Shown one piece after another: positions 1 through 6,685 of a stretch of 9,283 nucleotides of DNA; positions within the stretch are counted from its first letter, which is position 1; every line of letters starts with the position of its first letter. Below the pieces are notes generated by a model that was not told the DNA's origin, searched no databases, and worked only from the letters and a program-made list of their open reading frames with translations. This DNA is from an uncultured Burkholderiales bacterium (GTDB lineage: Bacteria; Pseudomonadota; Gammaproteobacteria; Burkholderiales; Burkholderiaceae_C). Location of the stretch: NCBI GenBank assembly GCA_903953985.1, contig CAJBLW010000407.1, forward strand, positions 1 to 9,283, read 5' to 3'. Position numbers and translations under genes: made by a program.

Positions 1-56
1 CCACAGGTAGCTGATCAAGTAAATAGGTTTTTTGCTTAGAGGTCAGTGCGTTGTCA

Positions 57-75
57 TTGCGGCCGTGAGCCGCAA
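57..75. repeat. Short GC-rich inverted repeat
   Basis: TTGCGGC and GCCGCAA form a perfect 7-bp stem around a 5-base loop (CGTGA). No run of T follows on either strand, so it is not a standard intrinsic terminator. It lies inside the left-edge minus-strand frame and may simply be coding sequence. Confidence 0.35.
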
Positions 76-146
76 CCCATAAAGGCGTGCCTGCAACCTT
101 GCAAAAATCACGAAAGACCTGTGAGAAGGTGCATCGGGATTTCCTG

Positions 147-175
147 TTGACGACATCCAAACTCGCTGCTACGAT
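147..175 (+). promoter_or_regulatory. Sigma70-like promoter of the operon
   Basis: TTGACG (147-152) matches the -35 consensus at five of six bases. After a 17-base spacer comes TACGAT (170-175), which matches the -10 consensus at four of six bases, including the key first TA and last T. The predicted transcription start is near 182, about 70 bases before the first gene. This is the only good promoter I see ahead of the seven-gene run. Its spacing to the palindrome at 184-197 supports it. Confidence 0.6.
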
Positions 176-183
176 AAATTCTC

Positions 184-197
184 AGAAAACGTTTTCT
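184..197. promoter_or_regulatory. Palindromic operator, probable LacI-family site
   Basis: AGAAAACGTTTTCT is a perfect 14-base palindrome with a central CG, the usual architecture of LacI/PurR/CcpA-family operators, where hinge-helix leucines insert at the central CpG. It begins one or two bases after the predicted transcription start, where a bound repressor would block RNA polymerase. The regulator encoded at 883-1899 is the natural candidate to bind it, which would make the operon autoregulated. I saw no second copy in the window. Confidence 0.7.
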
Positions 198-251
198 CCC
201 AACGAAGAGCAGCAGGATTCCCTGCTGCCGGCCGCAGCACTGGAGAGCCGC

Positions 252-869
252 ATGCGTTTGCGTTACACCGTCAATTCGCCGTTTGCAAGAAAGGCCCGCG
301 TGGTGGCCCATGAGCTGGGCATGGCAGATTCCATCGAGCTTGTGAGCACCGCATTGCGCACTCAGGACCGGGCATTCTGGGCCGACAACCCCATCGCCAA
401 AGTGCCCGTTTTGGTGACGGATGAGGGCTTTAGCCTATCGGACTCCAACGTCATCATGGAATACCTGAATGTGGTGCATGGGCAGGGGCGCCTGCTGGCC
501 GCCTCCGGCCCGCAACGCTGGAAGGACCTGACGCTGATTTCGACGGCTGACGCCGTGGTCGAGGCCGCCATACTCGCCCGCAGCGAAACGGCACGCCCGC
601 CGGAGCAGCAGAACAAGCTGCGCATCGAGCAGGAGATGGCCAAGGTGGCGCGCGGGCTGGATGCGATTGACAAGGCGCTTGAGGATGATATTCCGGGGCA
701 ACCGGTTTTCGGCCTGGCAGGTATTGCCGTAAGCAGTGCGCTGGGCTGGCTTGAGTTGCGCTTTGGCCCCGAGCTGCTGTTCAACACGCGCCCGGGGCTT
801 GGCGCGTGGTGGGCGCAGGCAATGGCTCGTCCATCAATGCAGGCCACACAACCGTCCCCCGACGCCTGA
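252..869 (+). CDS. Glutathione S-transferase family protein
   Basis: This encodes 205 residues, a normal length for a cytosolic GST. The N-terminal thioredoxin-like domain starts MRLRYTVNSPFARKAR; Ser9 in SPFARK is the likely glutathione-activating residue. VPVL (51-54) carries the cis-proline that binds the glutathione backbone, and SDS (63-65) is the gamma-glutamyl contact. The all-helical C-terminal domain runs from about residue 88; in it FGLAGIAVSSALGW (153-166) has Gly where most GSTs have the N-capping Asp. ATG 252 is chosen because GGAGAG lies four bases upstream and the GST fold starts there. A longer frame opens at 87, but it would run through the promoter and palindrome. It is the first gene of the operon, 13 bases before the regulator. 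Its role is probably glutathione conjugation, isomerisation or thiolysis of a pathway compound; the substrate is unknown. Confidence 0.85.
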   Translation: MRLRYTVNSPFARKARVVAHELGMADSIELVSTALRTQDRAFWADNPIAKVPVLVTDEGFSLSDSNVIMEYLNVVHGQGRLLAASGPQRWKDLTLISTADAVVEAAILARSETARPPEQQNKLRIEQEMAKVARGLDAIDKALEDDIPGQPVFGLAGIAVSSALGWLELRFGPELLFNTRPGLGAWWAQAMARPSMQATQPSPDA

Positions 870-882
870 CTGGCACACACCC

Positions 883-1899
883 ATGAAAGTCTCCGGCAAA
901 GCCACCATCACCGTGACCGAAGTGGCGCGCAAGGCTGGCGTGTCGCTGGCCACTGTGTCGCGTGTGCAGAACGGCAACATGACTGTCGCGCCCGTGATGC
1001 GCGAAAAAGTGCACGCCGCCATCAAGGCTCTGGGCTACCGGCCCAACCCGATGGCGCAGGGCCTGCGCAAGGGCCGCAGCAATACCGTCGCGTTGCTGGT
1101 GGGCGACCTGGCGCAGCGGCACTTCTCGGAGCTGACACTGCATGTGCAGACGGCACTGGAAGATGTCGGCATGGACCTGATGCTCTTCAATCAGGGCCAC
1201 AGCGACCTGCGGCTTGACGACTTTTTCCGCCGCGCGATGAGCATGAGCATGCGCGGTGTGGCCATTGCCATGTCTGACACGGTACCTGCATCCATACAGC
1301 CCATGATCAAGGCGTTGCAGAAGAACGGGACAATGGTGGTCTCCATCGGCCAGAACCTCACCCGTTTCGCTGTGCCGTCGGTTGTTTATGACGAAGCTGC
1401 CTCATCGTGCCGGTCCGTGGAATACCTGCTGGCCAGTGGCCGCAGGCGAATCGCCTACGTTGGGCGTATGAAGGGCTCGGCCATCGGCACGGAACGGTTC
1501 CGCGGCTACAAGGCCGCGATGGAGGCTGCAGGCTGCTTCGACCCGGAACTGGTGTGGGACAGGAAGTACCGCTATGCTGCCGGCCGTGCGGCCGTGGAGG
1601 ATGCCCTTGCCAAGGGGCTGGCCTTCACTGGCATCCAGGCAGGCAGTGATGAAATTGCCGCCGGTGCGATGGCGGCCCTGAGCGACCGGGGTATGTCCGT
1701 GCCCAGTGACGTGGCCATCATCGGCTTTGGCGATTTAGAGATGGGCGCCTACCTGCGCCCTGCGCTCACCACGCTCAGCTCAGACGCAAAAGCCACGGCA
1801 GAACATGTGCGGCGCTTCTTCGAGGATGGCGCAGTGGGAGAGTCCCCGAGCCCCGTCATCACGATCGAACGCTCGCTCGTCCATCGGGACTCGGCCTGA
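883..1899 (+). CDS. LacI-family transcriptional regulator
   Basis: This encodes 338 residues, the usual length of the family. The helix-turn-helix is at about 10-30 (VTEVARKAGVSLATVSRV). The hinge helix NPMAQGLRKG (55-64) follows, with Leu61 in the place that inserts at the central CpG of the operator. From about residue 67 comes a periplasmic-binding-protein-like effector domain, with RFRGY (205-209), GSDE (254-257) and PALTTL (293-298) at family positions; Arg207 and Asp256 are candidate ligand contacts. ATG 883 is chosen because the domain begins there; the frame is open further upstream but overlaps the GST gene. No strong ribosome site precedes it, so it may be translated by coupling to the GST gene. 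It probably represses the operon, itself included, through the palindrome at 184-197. The inducer is not predictable. Confidence 0.92.
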   Translation: MKVSGKATITVTEVARKAGVSLATVSRVQNGNMTVAPVMREKVHAAIKALGYRPNPMAQGLRKGRSNTVALLVGDLAQRHFSELTLHVQTALEDVGMDLMLFNQGHSDLRLDDFFRRAMSMSMRGVAIAMSDTVPASIQPMIKALQKNGTMVVSIGQNLTRFAVPSVVYDEAASSCRSVEYLLASGRRRIAYVGRMKGSAIGTERFRGYKAAMEAAGCFDPELVWDRKYRYAAGRAAVEDALAKGLAFTGIQAGSDEIAAGAMAALSDRGMSVPSDVAIIGFGDLEMGAYLRPALTTLSSDAKATAEHVRRFFEDGAVGESPSPVITIERSLVHRDSA

Positions 1900-1935
1900 G
1901 CCGTCGCAGCGCACTACAAATACCAGGAATTGAAC

Positions 1936-2928
1936 ATGCCCCTTGCCATCCCCGCCATCAGGCTTGACGTACATGCCCACATGATCCCGCTCACGCAGGA
2001 GCAGGTGGTGGGCCTGGCCGGTGTGCAGTGGACTGAAACCCATGCCGTGGTCGATGGCGCGCAGCTCAAAAAGCGCGAGCTGTACCACCCCGCGATGCTG
2101 ATCGACTGGATGGACCGCAATGGCGTGGCCGAGGCCTGGGTCTCCGTGCCGCCAACGCTGTATCGAGAACAGCTTGATGAAGAAGGGGCGCTTGCATGGG
2201 CCAAGTTGCTCAATGCTGCGCTGGTTGAAAAGACTGCGGGCTTTGCACGGCTCAAGCCCATGCTTCACTTGCCCGTGTACCACCCGGCGGCGGCAGTCGA
2301 GGCCGCCGAAGAGGCGATTGCGCGGGGCCAACGCCTCTTCGCCATGCCAGCGGGCGATGCGAAGCGGGGCCGCATGCTGTCGGACCCTGACTATGCGCCG
2401 CTGTGGGCAAAGCTGGACAAGGCGCGTGCTTTCCTCATGCTGCACCCGGCTGGCGCGTGTGACCCGCGGCTGTCGCGGTTCTCGTTGCCCAACCTGCTCG
2501 GCGGCCCGACGGAGACTGCGATTGCAGCAGCACACTTGACCATGTCCGGTATTCTGGAGCAGCACGGCAACATCACCATCTGTCTGGCGCATGGTGGTGG
2601 CAGTTTTGCATCGGTGGCCGGGCGGCTGCAGCGCGGCCAGGACACGGACCGTGACGGCACCTACCTGGGCGGTGAAAAAGTGCGAACTGCCATGAAGCGC
2701 TTCTGCGTGGACTGCATCACGCACGATGCCGAGACGCTCGCACTCGTGGCTACTGCGTTTGGCCCCGATCGGGTCCTGTTCGGATCGGACTGGCCGTTTG
2801 ACATGGGCCTGACCGAGCCGCATGTGCAACTGCAGAGCGTGTCATCCGGTCTGCGCGGCGACATCATGTCGGCAAACCCCGAAGCATTGATCCGCCACCT
2901 GGGGCTTGCGCAGGGAGCATCCGCATGA
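1936..2928 (+). CDS. Amidohydrolase family 2 protein, ACMSD-like
   Basis: This encodes 330 residues of a metal-dependent TIM-barrel of the Amidohydro_2 family, which includes aminocarboxymuconate-semialdehyde decarboxylase and other non-oxidative decarboxylases and hydrolases. The expected metal-site residues are visible: the HxH motif in DVHAH (His13, His15), His170 in MLHPAG, His219 in LAHGGG and Asp285 in FGSDWPF. FCVDCITHD (256-264) and the C-terminal NPEALIRHLGL are also typical. It is therefore probably active, as a decarboxylase or a C-C or C-N hydrolase; the exact reaction cannot be told. ATG 1936 has AGGA seven bases upstream. A TTG two codons earlier lies too close to that ribosome site. 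It starts 36 bases after the regulator and its stop overlaps the next ATG (ATGA). Confidence 0.88.
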   Translation: MPLAIPAIRLDVHAHMIPLTQEQVVGLAGVQWTETHAVVDGAQLKKRELYHPAMLIDWMDRNGVAEAWVSVPPTLYREQLDEEGALAWAKLLNAALVEKTAGFARLKPMLHLPVYHPAAAVEAAEEAIARGQRLFAMPAGDAKRGRMLSDPDYAPLWAKLDKARAFLMLHPAGACDPRLSRFSLPNLLGGPTETAIAAAHLTMSGILEQHGNITICLAHGGGSFASVAGRLQRGQDTDRDGTYLGGEKVRTAMKRFCVDCITHDAETLALVATAFGPDRVLFGSDWPFDMGLTEPHVQLQSVSSGLRGDIMSANPEALIRHLGLAQGASA

Positions 2929-5552
2929 CCGCAGCAGTTTTTACCCGCCGGCCGCCGGAGGTCATGATGAGCACGGAACGGGCACGTGCCGTTGTGCCCG
3001 ATGCGCTGAGCTTCCCGCGCGCGGCCATGCGTGAACTGGTGCGGGGCCAGTACCGTGTCAGCAAATTGCGCTTTGAACTGGATGCGGACGGGCGAGGCGA
3101 GATCCTGTACCAACTGACCGGAGGCGGGCGGGTGTTCCATTTTTTCCTCGTATCCGACATGCTGCCCGAAGACAGCAAGACCGACCGCAACTATGCCGCG
3201 AGCTGGGATGCCATGGGCGTGCTGTGCCAGGGCGAATGGACGCCGGAGCGCGAGGCCTTGCTGCGGCGCGAGGTGCCCAAGCAGCGCGCCGGCTTCGCAG
3301 ACTACGACACACTCATTTACGCGCGAGGCAACCGAAGCACGCGCATTTTCAACCATGTCGTGGACAGCCTCGCGCAGGGCCGCCAGCCTGACCTGGACGA
3401 ACTCGCACCCGTGGGCTACATCCTGCGCACCACGGCATTCATCGGCAATGGTCAACTCGGCACCCTGCCGCTTGATGGCTACGATGCAGACCACCCGCTG
3501 CGCCGCCCCTACCACGCGCAGTTCTGCTCGGGCTTCATGCTGCGCGAGTATGTGTTTGACCTGGTGGATCATCTTGCACTCGTGCGCAATCCCAAGGCCG
3601 TGCGGCTGGCGCCGGAGTACCGAAGGTTTCTTGGCCTGGGTAACTCGGCCGCCACCGGACTCGCCGCGTACGCCACGAACCATCCGCAACAGATGAATGG
3701 TTGGAGCGTGGTGCATGAAGATGCATGGGTCAACGCCATGCAGCGCGAGCCCGTGTTGACGGGCGAGCTGGCCAACCGATTTTCGGCCTTGCTGGCCAAA
3801 GCCGCTCGGCATTTCGCGGAGGGAGCGCGACCCGATGATGGCGTGTTCGCCTCACCGCAGTGCACGTCGGTCCAACTGCTGCGCATTCAAGACGCCATGC
3901 AGACGCCAGCAATCTCAGCAGTTTCCAGCAGCGGCGAGAAATCGATTTCGCTTGAGCACCTCGTTGAATGGGCGCGCGCCAATGTCCATGCCGAAGCCTC
4001 TGAAGTGCTGCACTCGCTAATTCTTGAACTGCATCCGGCCATTGCCATTGACGCAGTCGACAGCTTCCGCGTCTGTGAGGATGCCGTGGTGCAGCCGGAG
4101 ATGACGGCGGGTGAACTGCTTGGCCGCATTGAAAAGGACTTTGACTGGGTCATCTCCTGCTCACGAGATGGAACGACCGATGAGTCTACTGATGTGGCGG
4201 CCGAAGACCCCGCCTATTTTTGGTACCGCTCCAGCCAAGCTCCGCGCGATGTGCGGCGCGGGCTGCGCCGCCGCCTGGCGCACCTGGAGTTCGAGACCAA
4301 TATGGACTTCCCCCTGCAGCTTCGGCAAGCCTGGCAGCTGCTGCGCGCCGTGCCTCCGGATCGCCCGCTGGCCGGCGTGTTGTGCGAGCGCCCGGACCTG
4401 CGCCATGCCATCGCGCGTGTCCAATCGCAGGCAGGCGCTCAGTATTGTGACTTGCGCCAGCCCTGGCTATCGGCGCGCTACACACCGTTTGAAGCGACGC
4501 GGTTCGTACTCGCGTTTTACGGGATGGAAAAATTTGAGGCAGCGTTTCCTAAATCCGTGCGTGGCACCTTCATGCAGGGCGCGCCAATTGCAGAGGATGT
4601 GGCTGCGGGTCGCGACGGCCGTTGGCCGTTCACACTCAAGCCTGACCTGGCGAAACCGGGTGCGCAGAGCGAGCTCGCGCCCTTGCCGCCGAATGCAGGT
4701 ATGGTTGTTGCCGTCACGGTAACAGCCACTGCCCCTGAACCTGACGACCTGACGTTTGCTCCCCGTGAGCTTGCGCGTGCCGTGCAGACAGCCTTGCAGG
4801 GCCACGGCATGCCGCTGGGCGTGGCTGAAGAGGCGGGAGCGCTGGTAGCCTTCGCGCAGCATCGCGGTGAGCCGGCTGTGGCGACCGCGCTGTTGCACTG
4901 CGAAGACTGCCGCGTTTCCCCCTTCATGGTGCCCGACCCTGCGCGCTCATGGCCCGATGGCGGCGACCCGTTGGTCCTGCATGCCTACAGCGCATCCGCA
5001 CTGGCAACGGCGCCGGTGGCGCTCGATCTGGCCCTCGCACGAAGCCTGCGCTCATCGCATGGCGTTGGCGCAGTGCTCATGGTCAAGGCGCTGGATGCTT
5101 GGCTTGTCCGCTCCATCGTGCTCCGGGGGGCGCGCAAGGGCGTGCTGACCGTGCTGCTCTGGCGCGCGCCCGACGCGGCCGGCGACCCGGTCTGCGGCTA
5201 CGCGGTTGCAGGGCCACAGGACGCAGGCGCCTGGTACAGCGAAGGCGGGATCACGGGGCATTGCGGCAACATTGCCGAGACGCTGGCCCGCAGCGCCCAC
5301 TGGGCGTCACTGCAAGGTGACGGCTTCCTCATCGCGTGCATGCGTCCCGATGCGGTTGTCGAGGGTGACATTGCATCCCCCGCCGCCGCCCTCAGCGATG
5401 CACTGATGGCTGCCTCTGCCGCGCACAACGGCATCAAACTCAGCCGTACTGAATACAACGCACTGCTCAAAGCCGGCAGTGCCTTGCTTGTTCCTCAGGC
5501 TGTCGAGCACTTCGTCCTGCTCGAAGGCGCCGACCCGCTCAAGACTTTCTGA
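2925..5552 (+). CDS. Large protein of unknown function with a DUF3726-like C-terminal part
   Basis: This encodes 875 residues with no signal peptide or membrane segment that I can see, so it is probably cytosolic. Residues 30-570 match no family I can name. They contain well-formed blocks, such as AFIGNGQLGTLPLDGYDADHP (171-191), LGLGNSAATGLAAYATNHP (236-254) and YFWYRSSQAPR (431-441). A Pro/Ala-rich linker follows (about 571-608). The last part, 609-875, resembles DUF3726 by eye: an N-terminal block with GVAEEAGALVAFAQHRG (632-648), a long alpha/beta middle and a closing segment ALLKAGSALLVPQAVEH. No catalytic motif is obvious. Two starts are possible. ATG 2925 overlaps the previous stop and has GGGAG seven bases upstream. 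ATG 2967 (residue 15) has a near-perfect GGAGGT five bases upstream. Its place between two hydrolase-type genes suggests an enzyme or enzyme partner in the same pathway. Confidence 0.8.
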   Translation: MTAAVFTRRPPEVMMSTERARAVVPDALSFPRAAMRELVRGQYRVSKLRFELDADGRGEILYQLTGGGRVFHFFLVSDMLPEDSKTDRNYAASWDAMGVLCQGEWTPEREALLRREVPKQRAGFADYDTLIYARGNRSTRIFNHVVDSLAQGRQPDLDELAPVGYILRTTAFIGNGQLGTLPLDGYDADHPLRRPYHAQFCSGFMLREYVFDLVDHLALVRNPKAVRLAPEYRRFLGLGNSAATGLAAYATNHPQQMNGWSVVHEDAWVNAMQREPVLTGELANRFSALLAKAARHFAEGARPDDGVFASPQCTSVQLLRIQDAMQTPAISAVSSSGEKSISLEHLVEWARANVHAEASEVLHSLILELHPAIAIDAVDSFRVCEDAVVQPEMTAGELLGRIEKDFDWVISCSRDGTTDESTDVAAEDPAYFWYRSSQAPRDVRRGLRRRLAHLEFETNMDFPLQLRQAWQLLRAVPPDRPLAGVLCERPDLRHAIARVQSQAGAQYCDLRQPWLSARYTPFEATRFVLAFYGMEKFEAAFPKSVRGTFMQGAPIAEDVAAGRDGRWPFTLKPDLAKPGAQSELAPLPPNAGMVVAVTVTATAPEPDDLTFAPRELARAVQTALQGHGMPLGVAEEAGALVAFAQHRGEPAVATALLHCEDCRVSPFMVPDPARSWPDGGDPLVLHAYSASALATAPVALDLALARSLRSSHGVGAVLMVKALDAWLVRSIVLRGARKGVLTVLLWRAPDAAGDPVCGYAVAGPQDAGAWYSEGGITGHCGNIAETLARSAHWASLQGDGFLIACMRPDAVVEGDIASPAAALSDALMAASAAHNGIKLSRTEYNALLKAGSALLVPQAVEHFVLLEGADPLKTF

Positions 5553-5568
5553 CCCAAGGAGATACCAA

Positions 5569-6642
5569 ATGACTGAAGTACAGGATAAAGAAGAAGTGTC
5601 AAAGCAAGTGTCCGTGGTGCCCGAAGGCGCCAGCTTCGACGGGCGCACCTATGCGCTGGTGGACGGCCTGTCAATGCCCACACCCGAACGCAAATGGTTC
5701 GAGGAATACCGCTCGGGCGGCATCGGTTGCGTGAACACCACGATCTCCGTCTGGGAGAACGCTGCAGAGACGCTGGCCCTGCTGGGCAAGTGGAAACAGG
5801 TCCTGGCCGCCAACAGCGACCTCGTCGCACAGGCCACCTCGGTGGAAGAGATCGAAGCGATCCGCAAATCGGGCCGGACGGCGCTGGTGTTCGGCTTCCA
5901 GAACACTGCTCCGATTGAGCACAACCTGGACTTGTTCAGCATGTTTCGCCAGAACGGCGTATGCATCATGCAGCTGACCTACAACCTGCAGAACTACATC
6001 GGCTGCGGCTACTGGGAAGAAAAAGACACCGGCATCTCTTCGCGCTTCGGCCGCAAGGCTGTCGAGGAAATGAACAAGGTCGGCATCATGATCGACCTGT
6101 CGCATTGCGGTGAGCGCACCACGCTTGAGGCGATTGACCTGTCGGCGGTACCGGTGGCCATCACGCATGCGAACCCGCGTGAATTCGTCGGCACCGGCGT
6201 GTATGGCGCTGGCCGCCAGAAAACCACCGAAGCCATCAAGGCACTGGCTGCCCGGCGCGGCGTAATCGGCCTGTCGCCCAACCGCAACATGACCAAGCGG
6301 GGCGCCGAAACAACGCTGGAGGAGTTTGGCGACATGGTGGCCTGGGTGGTGGACCTCATCGGCATTGATGCCGTCGCCATCGGCACCGACTACTGCCCCG
6401 GCCACACCGGCGCAGTGCGCACCTGGTGGCGCTATGCCCGCTGGTCGCGCGAAACGGCCCCCGCCAACCAGATGACCATGGCGCCGCACGAGGGTTGGTC
6501 CGACTGGATCAAGAACCCGTCCGGTGTGCCGAACATCATCCCCGAGCTGGACCGCCGCGGCTTCTCACCGGCAGAGATCGCGCAAATGATGGGCGGCAAC
6601 TGGATGCGCATCTTTGGCGAAACCTTCAAGCCGAATCCCTGA
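5569..6642 (+). CDS. Membrane-dipeptidase-like (peptidase M19 family) protein, noncanonical metal site
   Basis: This encodes 357 residues of the M19 (renal dipeptidase) amidohydrolase fold. Family landmarks are IDLSHCGERT (175-184), PVAITHANP (195-203), GIDAVAIGTDYCPG (265-278) and the C-terminal GGNWMRIFGETF (342-353). Thus His179, His200 and Asp274 are kept, with Arg216 a possible match to the substrate Arg. The first zinc site is not: the usual DGHND reads DGLSM (32-36), the bridging Glu of EGG reads Gln111 in GFQN, and the substrate His of LTHN reads Tyr138 in LTYN. It is therefore either a one-metal enzyme or one with changed chemistry. It has no clear signal peptide or lipobox, so despite the family name it is likely cytosolic. 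AAGGAGA six bases before ATG 5569 is the strongest ribosome site of the operon and rules out the longer frame from 5479. It starts 16 bases after the previous gene. Confidence 0.85.
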   Translation: MTEVQDKEEVSKQVSVVPEGASFDGRTYALVDGLSMPTPERKWFEEYRSGGIGCVNTTISVWENAAETLALLGKWKQVLAANSDLVAQATSVEEIEAIRKSGRTALVFGFQNTAPIEHNLDLFSMFRQNGVCIMQLTYNLQNYIGCGYWEEKDTGISSRFGRKAVEEMNKVGIMIDLSHCGERTTLEAIDLSAVPVAITHANPREFVGTGVYGAGRQKTTEAIKALAARRGVIGLSPNRNMTKRGAETTLEEFGDMVAWVVDLIGIDAVAIGTDYCPGHTGAVRTWWRYARWSRETAPANQMTMAPHEGWSDWIKNPSGVPNIIPELDRRGFSPAEIAQMMGGNWMRIFGETFKPNP

Positions 6643-6685
6643 TCCCTCTCACTTTTCCTTCAATCCTCAGTACTGGAGACCCACC

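Larger units (their letters stand above)
1..181 (-). pseudogene. Left-edge open reading frame, unidentified, partial or remnant
   Basis: The minus strand stays open for about 60 codons, from just after a TGA at 184-182 to the window edge. The translation looks protein-like, with stretches such as AASLDVVNRKS, FRDFCKVAGTPLWVAAHGR and ALTSKQKTYLLDQLPV. I do not recognise the family. The frame has no ATG inside the window; the only plausible start is a TTG at 160-158 with no convincing ribosome site. The start region also overlaps the plus-strand promoter of the operon. It could be a divergent gene with a rare start, or the stump of a gene cut off when the operon inserted. The stretch is more AT-rich than the operon, which fits a different origin. 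It may also be an open frame by chance. Confidence 0.3.

Noticed and set aside
87..251. N-terminal extension of the GST frame by 55 residues
   Set aside because: The extension has no similarity to the GST fold and would place the promoter and the palindrome inside the coding region. ATG 252 has a good ribosome site and begins exactly at the thioredoxin-like domain.
3193..5470. Long open frames on both strands inside the 875-residue gene
   Set aside because: They are GC-rich shadow frames with Arg-, Ala-, Cys- and Trp-heavy composition and no recognisable domain, while the main frame has continuous protein-like sequence and good ribosome sites.
5479..5568. Upstream extension of the M19-like frame overlapping the end of the unknown gene
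   Set aside because: It overlaps the preceding gene in another frame, and AAGGAGA sits correctly before ATG 5569.
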